A stretch of DNA of 11,738 nucleotides from NCBI GenBank assembly GCA_023435565.1, contig JAEYRN010000004.1, forward strand, positions 1-11,738, read 5' to 3'. Source of the stretch: Bacillota bacterium (GTDB lineage Bacteria > Bacillota > UBA4882 > UBA8346). The position numbers and the translations under genes were made by a program. Each line of letters opens with the position of its first letter. Position 1 is the stretch's first letter. A model generated the notes under the pieces. It was not told where the DNA came from. It saw only the letters and a list, made by a program, of their open reading frames with translations, and made no database searches. Shown piece after piece: positions 1-7,073 of this stretch.

Positions 1-199
1 GGCTTCCCGGCACCAAGGAAAAACCGACCTTCTTCGTCCGGCAATGGATAGTTCGATAAAAACAATTTTCATCCTTTCATGTGCCCCGGCGGGCCGGGGT
101 GGGCGACTATCTAGAAAATGCTATCGACGCTTGTCGATCCACATCAATTCATTTTCATTATTTCACGTAGGTCAATCGGAGATTGACGTGGACGACTAC
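1..199. other. Window edge without a supported gene; three small inverted repeats downstream of the minus-strand operon
   Basis: No gene can be supported here. Reading from the end of the aldo/keto reductase gene (minus strand) there are three inverted repeats. The first is GTCAATC at 171-177 with GATTGAC at 181-187, with an outer CAC/GTG pair at 164-166 and 188-190. The second is ATCGAC at 123-128 with GTCGAT at 133-138; on the minus strand it is followed by GCATTTT. The third is CCCCGGC at 84-90 with GCCGGGG at 93-99. The second is the most terminator-like for the minus strand, but none has a proper T-run. A short open stretch at 3-59 on the plus strand could be the tail of a gene cut by the window edge, and an open frame on minus is equally possible, so neither is called. 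Confidence 0.4.
123..138 (-). terminator. Weak candidate terminator of the five-gene operon
   Basis: Six-base stem ATCGAC/GTCGAT with a four-base loop. Read on the minus strand it is followed by a short T-containing stretch (GCATTTTCTAG). It lies about 60 bases after the stop codon of the last operon gene. The stem is short and the T-run only four bases, so it could be inactive. The hairpin at 164-190, closer to the stop codon, might instead protect the mRNA 3' end. Confidence 0.3.
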
Positions 200-1237
200 T
201 TACCAACCTGCTATTTCACCATTAATATCCCACAAATCTTCCCAGCCTTTGGCGCTTTCCCATAAAAATACCTGGCCTTTAATCAAACGACAATTCTTAT
301 CAATCGTTGCGATTTCTTTCATTTCTTCATCAGTCAACGGATCGACTACCGAACACATCAGATTGCTCAAATATTCATTACGGTAAACCGAAAACGGAAT
401 CGGAACTTGCCCGCGTTGCACCGCCCATTTGACACAAATAACCGCCGGATGGACATTATGGCGTTGGGCGATTTTGACAATGACAGGATCTTGGATATCA
501 ACCGTATCGGTTTCCGTTTTATCACGATCCGGACGGGTCGGCGAACCGATCGGGCAAAATCCAATCGGAACAATGCCGTTATTCACTACAAACTCGAAGA
601 ACTCCGGTTGCTGAAAATGGGGATGCAACTCCATCTCATTGCATACCGGTTTTATCTTGGCATCCCTTAATAATAGTTTCATTTTCGGGACGGTCATATT
701 GGAAGTGCCGATATGTTTCACTAGGCCGCTCTCGACCAACCGCTCCATTTGTCGCCATACCTTCATATATTCTTCATGAATATAGGGACGGGCATTAGGA
801 TCTCTAGAGTCTACCCTAACTCCCGGAGCATGATAATTTGGAAACGGCCAGTGGACTAAATAAAGATCGAGATATTCTAATTTTAAATCTTTTAAGGTTT
901 TGGCGCAGGATATCAAAATATCTCCGTCACCGTGCATGTCATTCCAAACTTTAGAGGTGACCCAAAGTTCTTCTCGTTTAACTCCCGCTAGCATAACTTC
1001 TTGAAGGGACTTGCCAATCAAATGCTCATTGCCATATACGGCGGCGCAATCAATATGACGGTACCCAACTGAAATAGCCCCTTTTACAGCTTCGGCTATT
1101 TCTTCCCCGCTAAAACGATCTGATCCGAATGTGCCAATCCCAACTGTAGGCATTTTAGCACCTGTATGAAGTGTTCTTTGGGGAACCTTTTCCGGATTGA
1201 CACCATCCGGCGCGATTGACCAATTTTGTACAGTCAT
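200..1237 (-). CDS. Aldo/keto reductase (aldose/ketose reductase-like), last gene of the hexitol operon
   Basis: A 345-residue NAD(P)H-dependent oxidoreductase of the aldo/keto reductase superfamily, a cytoplasmic TIM barrel that reduces sugar or ketone carbonyls to alcohols. The full catalytic tetrad is visible: D63 and Y68 (in GYRHIDCAAVYGNE), K96 (VTSKVWN) and H129 (LVHWP). The later GTSN and NEMELHP motifs are also normal for the family, and the length is ordinary. The ATG at 1235-1237 is preceded by AGGAGG seven bases upstream, which fixes the start. It follows the PfkB kinase gene by 38 bases and is probably co-transcribed. In this operon it could reduce an aldose (for example galactose) to the alditol used by the kinase and dehydrogenase, but substrate and cofactor cannot be read from the sequence. 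The family is certain; the role is inference. Confidence 0.9.
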   Translation of the reverse strand: MTVQNWSIAPDGVNPEKVPQRTLHTGAKMPTVGIGTFGSDRFSGEEIAEAVKGAISVGYRHIDCAAVYGNEHLIGKSLQEVMLAGVKREELWVTSKVWNDMHGDGDILISCAKTLKDLKLEYLDLYLVHWPFPNYHAPGVRVDSRDPNARPYIHEEYMKVWRQMERLVESGLVKHIGTSNMTVPKMKLLLRDAKIKPVCNEMELHPHFQQPEFFEFVVNNGIVPIGFCPIGSPTRPDRDKTETDTVDIQDPVIVKIAQRHNVHPAVICVKWAVQRGQVPIPFSVYRNEYLSNLMCSVVDPLTDEEMKEIATIDKNCRLIKGQVFLWESAKGWEDLWDINGEIAGW

Positions 1238-1275
1238 CTAAAAACCTCCTAGAAAGTGATATAGATTCTCTTGTT

Positions 1276-2211
1276 TCAAACAAGCTCATATTTTATTTGT
1301 TTCAAAAACTGTTCAACCAATTCCAGTGAAACCATTCCTGTCTCAAAAAACTGGGTATTCGCCATACCGGATGTCATACCAAGCCGGATGGTTTCAACCG
1401 GAGGCATGTTACGGGCTATTCCCACCGCACAACCTGCAACGAATGAATCACCCGAACCAACGGTGTTTAACACTTCAATAGCAGGTCCGTAAAAATGATA
1501 TACTCCTGCGGCGAGTCCCGCAATACAGCCGTTCTTGCCCAAAGTAATACAGGGTAATTCAATACCCTTTTTTCGTAGTTGCTGAATTGCCGCAGCCTGA
1601 TCTTCCAATGTAACGAGATCAAGGCTTAGATGTTTTCCTGCCTCCTCCTGATTCGGTTTAATCATATAAGGCACTCCTCCAATACCTTCAGTTAAGGCTG
1701 CACCACTAGTATCTAATATGAAAGGGATATTTTGGTTTTTCGCCTCAACAATCAGTTTTAAGTAAAAATTCGACGGCACCCCCTTTGGTAAGCTTCCAGA
1801 AGCAGTAACTACCGTGCAATCACTTAATAACTGTCGATAATGCTTTATGAAGTTTTCACATTCGGAAGGCGTAATTGTCGGACCAGCTTCCAACACTTCG
1901 GTAGAAGTATTGTTCTTTTGGTCCATTACCGCAATGCAAATTCGCGACTCGCCGCTGATCTGCATAAACTCAGCGCTAATTCCGGATTCTCGGACTTTCT
2001 CTGCAATAAACTGCCCATTGCCACCCCCTAAAAAGCCGGTAGCCACGACGGATTCTCCCAACAAATTACTGACCCGGGCGACATTCAACCCTTTACCTCC
2101 TGCCGTTGCAGTCATATCTCGGGGGCGAAAAACCCCTCCCACCTTAAAATCATCCACTGCATAGACTTTATCGATTGCAGCGTTCAAATTTACGGCCAGA
2201 ATTTTTCCCAT
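1276..2211 (-). CDS. PfkB-family phosphosugar kinase (tagatose-6-phosphate kinase / 1-phosphofructokinase type)
   Basis: A 311-residue cytoplasmic ribokinase-fold kinase of the LacC/FruK branch, which phosphorylates ketohexose monophosphates to bisphosphates using ATP. Visible signatures are N-A-A-I-D near the N-terminus (D14), the glycine-rich GGKGLNVAR (residues 38-46), SGSLPKGVP (138-146), KPNQEE (185-190) and the anion-hole/catalytic GSGDS with the predicted base D255. LacC and FruK cannot be separated reliably by eye. Lying next to a GatD-type dehydrogenase and a GatY-type aldolase favours tagatose-6-phosphate as substrate, giving tagatose-1,6-bisphosphate. It starts 49 bases after the aldolase gene with a weak ribosome site (AAGG about five bases before ATG), weaker than its neighbours, so translation may depend partly on upstream translation. 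Confidence 0.88.
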   Translation of the reverse strand: MGKILAVNLNAAIDKVYAVDDFKVGGVFRPRDMTATAGGKGLNVARVSNLLGESVVATGFLGGGNGQFIAEKVRESGISAEFMQISGESRICIAVMDQKNNTSTEVLEAGPTITPSECENFIKHYRQLLSDCTVVTASGSLPKGVPSNFYLKLIVEAKNQNIPFILDTSGAALTEGIGGVPYMIKPNQEEAGKHLSLDLVTLEDQAAAIQQLRKKGIELPCITLGKNGCIAGLAAGVYHFYGPAIEVLNTVGSGDSFVAGCAVGIARNMPPVETIRLGMTSGMANTQFFETGMVSLELVEQFLKQIKYELV

Positions 2212-2260
2212 TTTACCTTATCACCCATCATTTGGTCAGCCTAAGTTAATATATGCAACC

Positions 2261-3124
2261 TTATAAAATATCTGCTAGCCCGCTGGCATTGCACAAACGT
2301 ATCTTCTCCCGGACCACTTTTTTAACAGCTTCTTTGGCAGCTCCCATATAGTTTCGGGGATCGTTTTCCTTCGGGTTATTGGCAAAACACTCTTGGATAG
2401 CCTTAGCCATTGGAACCTTTAGTTCTGTAGCGATATTTATTTTGCAAATTCCCCTCCTAATTGCTTCCCGAACACTTTCATCAGGAACACCGGAAGCACC
2501 ATGAAGTACTAGGGGTAAAGATACCAAGTTATGTATCTCGGTTAAGCGTTTGAAGTCTAATTTTGGTTCACCTTTATACTCTCCATGGGCAGTACCGATA
2601 GCAATCGCTAAAGTGTCAATCCCTGTTTTTTCAACAAAATCCTTAGCCTCTTCCGGTATTGTAAGAGTTGCCTCACGCTCATCCACTGTGAGAAGGTCTT
2701 CTGTCCCGCCAATTCTGCCGAGTTCCGCTTCAACCGCCACTCCGGCGGACTTGGCCACTTCCACAACTTTTTTGACCATGGCGATATTCTCGGCATAAGC
2801 CAATTTGGAAGAATCAATCATCACTGAGGTATAACCGTATTGGATACACTGGACAATGGTCTGAAAAGAACTGCAGTGATCAACATGGAGCGCAATCGGA
2901 ATCCGGTAAAGGTCGGCAGCGGTTTTTACAATAGCTCCGATATAAGGAATACCGGCATGCTTTAGGGTTCCCGGAGTGGTTTGAATCATCACCGGGGCTC
3001 TTTCTTCAGCGGCAGCTTCAACAACCGCCTGAACGGTTTCAAGATTATGTACATTAAAAGCTGCAATAGCCACACCCTTATTTTGGGCCGCTTTAATAAA
3101 TTCTAGAAGATTGATTAATGCCAT
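2261..3124 (-). CDS. gatY: Class II (zinc) ketose-bisphosphate aldolase, GatY/KbaY-like tagatose-1,6-bisphosphate aldolase
   Basis: A 287-residue zinc-dependent aldolase that splits a ketohexose bisphosphate into dihydroxyacetone phosphate and glyceraldehyde-3-phosphate. The catalytic Asp and zinc ligands fall at D82, H83 (LHVDHCSS), H180 (GTAHGEYKGEPKLDF) and H208 (VLHGASGVPD). From memory, these are the same residue numbers as in E. coli GatY/KbaY. E134 (EAELGRIGG) and the phosphate-binding INIATEL are also present. Length fits GatY (about 284). The gene starts eight bases after the dehydrogenase gene; the last codons of that gene (AAAGGA) serve as its ribosome site, implying coupled translation. 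Fructose-bisphosphate aldolases of Bacillota are close relatives, so the tagatose assignment rests mainly on the GatD neighbour. No GatZ/KbaZ partner subunit is seen in the window. Confidence 0.88.
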   Translation of the reverse strand: MALINLLEFIKAAQNKGVAIAAFNVHNLETVQAVVEAAAEERAPVMIQTTPGTLKHAGIPYIGAIVKTAADLYRIPIALHVDHCSSFQTIVQCIQYGYTSVMIDSSKLAYAENIAMVKKVVEVAKSAGVAVEAELGRIGGTEDLLTVDEREATLTIPEEAKDFVEKTGIDTLAIAIGTAHGEYKGEPKLDFKRLTEIHNLVSLPLVLHGASGVPDESVREAIRRGICKINIATELKVPMAKAIQECFANNPKENDPRNYMGAAKEAVKKVVREKIRLCNASGLADIL

Positions 3125-3132
3125 GATTATTC

Positions 3133-4173
3133 CTATCCTTTCAAAAGTATTTTGCCTTTGACTTTGCCCGGGACAGCAAAATCATCAAAAGCGCTGTTGA
3201 TTTCGGAAAGCGGAATGATCCGATCGATTAATTCATTGAATCTCAGTCTGTTTTGTTGAAAATAGTAACCGGTCATCTCCCATTCTCTGCCGGGAAAAGG
3301 TGCGGAATAGGACATCCAAGAAGCGCGGACTGTCAACTCTTTACGATTCATATGTTCAAATTCTCTAGGCGCTAAGGTAATTGACCGTGATGGTGTACCG
3401 ATAAACATAACATATCCTTTGTTACCGGCTATTTCCAGGCTTAGCTTCTCCGTGAATTCAATCCCGGCGTTTTCAACGACCATTTCAAATCCGCGTCCAG
3501 CCGTTAAGTATTGGATTTGTTGTTTGAAATCGGCATCTCCGGTATTGATACAAAAATCAGCGCCGTATTCTTTGGCCAGTTTAAGCTTTTCGGAATCGAT
3601 ATCCAAGGCGAATATTCGTTTTGCCCCCAATATTTTGGCGAATTGCAATGCCAACATTCCGATGGTGCCGCAACCGACTATGGCAACATCCGTACCACCG
3701 CGGAAATCCATTACCAACAAACCATGCAAAGAAACTGTCGCCGGTTCAAAAAGCGCGCCCTGTTCAAAAGTTACATCTTCCGGTAATTTAACCGCGTTGA
3801 TGGCCGGCATTTTAACCAACTCAGCCCAACTGCCGGGTATCCTTGACCCAATAAAAGTATAATATTTACATTGCGAGTACCAACCACGCTGACAATCATC
3901 GCATTTCAGACAAGGAACCAAAGGGGCGCCTGCTATACGGTCTCCGATTTGAATATTACCAACCGCCTTGCCGACTTCCACTACTTCTCCGGAAAATTCA
4001 TGTCCCAATACAATCGGGTAAAAATGAGCTCCGTTTCCCAAGACGCGGGGGAGATCGGACCCGCATATGCCGGTTGCTTTCACCCTGACTAAAATCTCAT
4101 AATCGTTTGTTTTGGGTGTATCAAAATCGGTGTAACGCAAATCTTGGGATGCATATAAAACCGCTGCTTTCAT
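3133..4173 (-). CDS. gatD: Galactitol-1-phosphate 5-dehydrogenase (GatD-type zinc medium-chain dehydrogenase)
   Basis: A 346-residue zinc-dependent medium-chain dehydrogenase, the same length as E. coli GatD, which oxidises galactitol-1-phosphate to D-tagatose-6-phosphate with NAD+. Catalytic zinc ligands are C37 (TGICGSD), H58-E59 (LGHEFSG) and E143; the structural zinc cysteines are C88, C91, C94 and C102. The Rossmann motif GCGTIG is at 167-172, and D191 after the second strand favours NAD over NADP. Compared from memory, GatD-typical stretches are well conserved: SDLPR..NGAH.YPI, then YSQC..Y.FIGSR, then RKELTV..SWM.YS.P.PG.EWE. These make GatD a better match than sorbitol or threonine dehydrogenases. 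AGGAGG lies six bases before the ATG. It is the second gene of the operon, 25 bases after the kinase gene. Activity on a related phosphoalditol is possible. Confidence 0.87.
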   Translation of the reverse strand: MKAAVLYASQDLRYTDFDTPKTNDYEILVRVKATGICGSDLPRVLGNGAHFYPIVLGHEFSGEVVEVGKAVGNIQIGDRIAGAPLVPCLKCDDCQRGWYSQCKYYTFIGSRIPGSWAELVKMPAINAVKLPEDVTFEQGALFEPATVSLHGLLVMDFRGGTDVAIVGCGTIGMLALQFAKILGAKRIFALDIDSEKLKLAKEYGADFCINTGDADFKQQIQYLTAGRGFEMVVENAGIEFTEKLSLEIAGNKGYVMFIGTPSRSITLAPREFEHMNRKELTVRASWMSYSAPFPGREWEMTGYYFQQNRLRFNELIDRIIPLSEINSAFDDFAVPGKVKGKILLKG

Positions 4174-4198
4174 TATCTTCCTCCTGTAGTAAGCTTTC

Positions 4199-5731
4199 CT
4201 ATTTATTTGTTATTCGATCAAGGGTATCGTAACTATCCTGTAACTTTTGGTATAACTCAATATAAAGCCTGAAATATTTTTCATATTTGGAATGAGTATT
4301 AAGAGAAGGGTGGTAAGTACTTTGAATATGGACGGTCTTTTGAACCGCTTCTTCAAAACTTTGGTACATACCGGTTCCGATACCGGCCAGCAGGGCTGCT
4401 CCCAGTGTAGTGGCATGATCCGAAAACGGCACGTGTATTGTTTTCCCTGTAATATCAGCTTTGATCTGCGTCCAAACCCGGCTGTTGGATACACCTCCTA
4501 CGCTAATTAATTCTTTTACATAGGCGTTGACTTCTTCGGCCGTCTTTAGATTGTGTTGCAGTGAAAACCCGACACCTTCCATAATTGCCCGAATAAGGTG
4601 GGCCCTGGTTTTATCATAAGATAGTCCGAAAAACACTCCCCGGGCTTTACTGTTCCATATTGGCGAACGCTCTCCAGCCATATAAGGCAAGAAGAGCAGT
4701 CCATCCGAACCCGCCTCTATCATTGAGGCTTCATCACTCATAACTTCAAAGGAATTCTTATTAACATCCTTACCGGCCTGCTGTTCATAATAGCCCAATT
4801 CCTGGTTGAACCATTTCAAAGTTCCACCGCCACCCACGGTCCCACCTTGTAGTAACCATAAATCGGGGATAACATGATATCCCAGGATTAACTTGGGATG
4901 GATCAGCGGTCGCTCCAATAAAATACTCATTCCACCTGCCTGTCCCCCCTGTTCCTGGGTTTGGCCCGGTTTAACCACTCCTGCGCCTAAGGTGCAACAA
5001 GCTGCATCCAGTCCGCCGGCAACCACCGGAATTCCAGCGATCAGCCCTGTTTCCGCCGCAGCTTTTGAACTTACAGTTCCAACCACATCATGACAATGGA
5101 ATAAGGGCGCCATTAAGTTCAGTGATATTCCCATCCGTTCTGCGGTGTTTTCATTCCATACCCCTTGTGCCATATCAAAGTAATGAAAACCATAACCTTG
5201 AGAATAATCTTGTGAAAACTCGCCGGTTAGCTTATAAACGATAAAAGCATTACTTTGCAAAAATTTTACTGCTTGATTATAAATTTCGGGTTCATTTTCA
5301 CGAACCCACAACATTTTGGGAGTGATGTACGACGGATCGATCGGATTGCCGCTTAAGCGAACCAACTGTTGTTCACCCAAAGTCTCTCTTAGCCAGGCGG
5401 CTTGTTTCTCAGAACGACGATCCAGCCAAATCATAGCTTTTCTGAGGGGTGTCCCGTTTTTATCGATCGGTAGACAGACCCAACTGATTCCGTCTGTCCC
5501 AATTGCAGCAATCTCATTAGGATCAATACCTTGAATGTCAATTAAGTTATGAATCTCTTGGCTAATAATCTTCCACCATTCGAGGGCATCTTGTTCGGCA
5601 TAACCTGCTTTGGGATAATCAGTATGATACATCCCAGTCGCGGTAGCTACTATACGACCCTCATAATCAAAAACTGTAAGTTTACAACCGGAAGTACCAC
5701 TGTCAATTCCAAGCAAAAGATGTTTTGCCAT
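4199..5731 (-). CDS. FGGY-family carbohydrate kinase (annotated xylulokinase-like; candidate hexitol kinase)
   Basis: A 510-residue kinase of the FGGY family, which transfers phosphate from ATP to a sugar or polyol hydroxyl. The N-terminal phosphate-binding loop GIDSGTSGCK is at 8-17. The predicted catalytic base is D242 in VAGGLDAACC. The C-terminal half carries MEGVGFSLQHNL, then SVGGVSNSRVWTQIKADITGK (adenosine-binding) and TTLGAALLAG. Overall layout and length match xylulokinases. However, the substrate-loop motif usual in xylulokinases (SGQ-M/Q-HG) is replaced by TDGISW (79-84), so D-xylulose is doubtful. It is the first gene of the operon, with AAGGAG eight bases before the ATG and a promoter with overlapping operator upstream. 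Sitting directly before a GatD-type dehydrogenase, it may phosphorylate a free alditol to feed GatD. That substrate is inference. Confidence 0.85.
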   Translation of the reverse strand: MAKHLLLGIDSGTSGCKLTVFDYEGRIVATATGMYHTDYPKAGYAEQDALEWWKIISQEIHNLIDIQGIDPNEIAAIGTDGISWVCLPIDKNGTPLRKAMIWLDRRSEKQAAWLRETLGEQQLVRLSGNPIDPSYITPKMLWVRENEPEIYNQAVKFLQSNAFIVYKLTGEFSQDYSQGYGFHYFDMAQGVWNENTAERMGISLNLMAPLFHCHDVVGTVSSKAAAETGLIAGIPVVAGGLDAACCTLGAGVVKPGQTQEQGGQAGGMSILLERPLIHPKLILGYHVIPDLWLLQGGTVGGGGTLKWFNQELGYYEQQAGKDVNKNSFEVMSDEASMIEAGSDGLLFLPYMAGERSPIWNSKARGVFFGLSYDKTRAHLIRAIMEGVGFSLQHNLKTAEEVNAYVKELISVGGVSNSRVWTQIKADITGKTIHVPFSDHATTLGAALLAGIGTGMYQSFEEAVQKTVHIQSTYHPSLNTHSKYEKYFRLYIELYQKLQDSYDTLDRITNK

Positions 5732-5831
5732 TTATAGATCTCCTTATAGTTCCTTCATCATCACTGCATCTCGAACGCCTTTTTAATAGTTGTATGAAAA
5801 TGATGAATTAAAGAATTATGAAATACGCTCT

Positions 5832-5860
5832 ATTATAAAAAAGAGGACGAAACGTTTCGT
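5832..5860 (-). promoter_or_regulatory. Operon promoter with overlapping LacI-type operator
   Basis: The perfect 14-base palindrome ACGAAACGTTTCGT lies at 5847-5860. Nine bases downstream on the minus strand is a consensus -10 box TATAAT (5837 to 5832). With a 17-base spacer the -35 position (5855-5860) falls inside the palindrome and matches the consensus poorly, so a bound repressor would block RNA polymerase. The centre is CpG, as expected for a LacI-family protein with a hinge leucine, which the adjacent regulator has. The kinase ATG lies about 100 bases downstream. Confidence 0.75.
5847..5860. promoter_or_regulatory. Operator palindrome O1 for the adjacent LacI-family regulator
   Basis: ACGAAACGTTTCGT is identical to its own reverse complement over 14 bases. 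Its ten-base core GAAACGTTTC recurs at 6910-6919 in front of the regulator gene, and I found no third copy in the window. The pairing of two identical cores with one LacI-family gene is good evidence that these are its binding sites, although a global CcpA-like regulator recognises related sequences. Confidence 0.8.
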
Positions 5861-5885
5861 TTTTTAAGTAAAAAAATATTTATTG

Positions 5886-6887
5886 TTAAACCCTTTTAAT
5901 GGAATCACGTAATAATAACTTGGTTTTTAACCGTGCTATTAAAGGAAACCCGCCTAAATCATTTCTTAATCTTTTCAAAAGAACCTGTGCGGCAGTTTCC
6001 CCTATTTGTTGTACCGGTTGAACAACGATAGACAGTGGTGGTCTAACAATTCGGGCAAGGTCCAGATTATCAAAACCAATAAGCGATAAATCTTCCGGAA
6101 TTTTAATATTATTTTCATTAATTGCAATAATACTGCCAACCGTCATTTCATAATTGGTCACATAGGCAGCGGTTGGCGGCGATTCAATCTCAATTAGCTC
6201 CTTCAACAAATTGTAACCGCTTTGCATCTTATAGTCACCGTATTTTATCAAGCACGGATCTACTTCCAACCGGTAATCTTTATGGACGCGTGTATAACCT
6301 TTCAACCGTTCCTGCGCAGTATATATATTTTCCGGTCCCACTATAATTCCAATTCGTCTATGCCCGTGCATTATAAGTTGTTCAACGGCATTATAAGATG
6401 CATTAAGATTATCAACCAACACCACATCGCAATTGATATTGTTTATCAAACGATCAATCAATACAATCGGAATTTCCTTGGCAATAATCGTTTTAATTAG
6501 GTCATCATTATCGGTCAGAGGCATCATTACAATACCATCGACCATTTTATCGAGTAAAAATTGGAGCTTTTGTTCTTCCCACACTGGACTTTCTTTATAA
6601 TCGCATAAAATTGTACTATATCCTTCTTGTAACAAGATACTCTCAATATGAGACACTATGCTAGTAAAAAAAATGTTTTCAAGGCTTGGGATTAACACGC
6701 CTACCGTCATGGACCGGCTTGTTTTAAGCCCTCGAGCCATTTCGTTGACCTTAAAATCAAGCGTTTGAATCGCTTCTTCAATTGACTTTTTATTTGGTTC
6801 TAGAACATTGCCGCCATTTAAATACTTAGAAATGGTCGATATTGAAAGGCCGGTATATTTTGCAACATCTTTGATGGTTGTAGCCAT
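5886..6887 (-). CDS. LacI-family transcriptional repressor of the hexitol operon
   Basis: A 333-residue LacI/GalR-family regulator, the normal length. The helix-turn-helix is at residues 4-24 (TIKDVAKYTGLSISTISKYL) and the hinge helix near 47-56 (VNEMARGLKT), where L54 is the minor-groove leucine that selects CpG-centred palindromes. A periplasmic-binding-protein-like effector domain follows from about residue 60, with the late motif IGFDNLDLARIVRPPLS typical of the family. AAAGGAG stands seven bases before the ATG. It has its own promoter and an operator core just downstream of the expected transcript start, so autorepression is likely. A second operator overlaps the promoter of the kinase operon, about 26 bases after its stop codon. 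It is most likely a sugar-responsive repressor; the inducing ligand (perhaps the hexitol or a phosphorylated intermediate) is unknown. Confidence 0.92.
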   Translation of the reverse strand: MATTIKDVAKYTGLSISTISKYLNGGNVLEPNKKSIEEAIQTLDFKVNEMARGLKTSRSMTVGVLIPSLENIFFTSIVSHIESILLQEGYSTILCDYKESPVWEEQKLQFLLDKMVDGIVMMPLTDNDDLIKTIIAKEIPIVLIDRLINNINCDVVLVDNLNASYNAVEQLIMHGHRRIGIIVGPENIYTAQERLKGYTRVHKDYRLEVDPCLIKYGDYKMQSGYNLLKELIEIESPPTAAYVTNYEMTVGSIIAINENNIKIPEDLSLIGFDNLDLARIVRPPLSIVVQPVQQIGETAAQVLLKRLRNDLGGFPLIARLKTKLLLRDSIKRV

Positions 6888-6909
6888 AACTCTTCTCCTT
6901 TAATTCCGT

Positions 6910-6919
6910 GAAACGTTTC
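6910..6919. promoter_or_regulatory. Operator core O2 in the regulator's own leader
   Basis: GAAACGTTTC, a perfect ten-base palindrome identical to the core of the operator at 5847-5860. It lies 22 bases before the regulator ATG and about 17 bases past the -10 box at 6936-6941. This is just downstream of the expected transcription start, a position suited to roadblock-type autorepression. Confidence 0.72.
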
Positions 6920-6935
6920 GTGTTCTCTAATTTTC

Positions 6936-6964
6936 ATTTTAACTTATCATCTGATAAATGTCAA
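6936..6964 (-). promoter_or_regulatory. Sigma-A-type promoter of the LacI-family gene
   Basis: On the minus strand, a perfect -35 box TTGACA (6964 to 6959) is followed by a 17-base spacer and TAAAAT as -10 (6941 to 6936). Transcription should start near 6929, giving a leader of about 40 bases that contains the operator core and the AAAGGAG ribosome site. This is the clearest promoter in the window. Confidence 0.8.
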
Positions 6965-7027
6965 ACCAATTTGAAGGTAGCATCTCTTTTAACCAGGGCT
7001 TTTCAGTTATATGAACTCTGAAAACTA

Positions 7028-7073
7028 TTTAAAATATATAAAAAGAGGAACCCGATTTAAAGGTGTTCCTCTT
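7028..7073 (-). terminator. Intrinsic terminator of the GH94 gene
   Basis: Nine-base perfect stem, AAGAGGAAC at 7043-7051 with GTTCCTCTT at 7065-7073, with a 13-base loop. Read on the minus strand, the stem runs directly into TTTATATATTTT. It lies about 115 bases past the GH94 stop codon and just before the regulator's promoter, so it should separate the phosphorylase transcript from the regulator transcript. Confidence 0.75.

Noticed and set aside
3..59. Open frame on plus ending in TAA at 57-59, possible C-terminal tail of a gene entering from the left
   Set aside because: Only 18 codons are visible. A minus-strand frame over the same bases (TTG start near 66 with AAAGGA upstream) looks equally plausible, so no strand can be chosen.
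84..99. GC-rich hairpin CCCCGGC/GCCGGGG as terminator for the minus-strand operon
   Set aside because: No T-run follows it on either strand within a useful distance and it is about 100 bases beyond the stop codon.
3419..3862. 147-codon plus-strand frame inside the dehydrogenase gene
   Set aside because: It lies wholly opposite a well-matched GatD-type gene, has no ribosome site and no recognisable motif; it is an antisense shadow.
7000..7024. Inverted repeat TTTTCAG/CTGAAAA between the GH94 terminator and the regulator promoter
   Set aside because: Seven-base AT-rich stem without a T-run in the minus direction; no clear role as terminator or operator, and it does not resemble the GAAACGTTTC sites.
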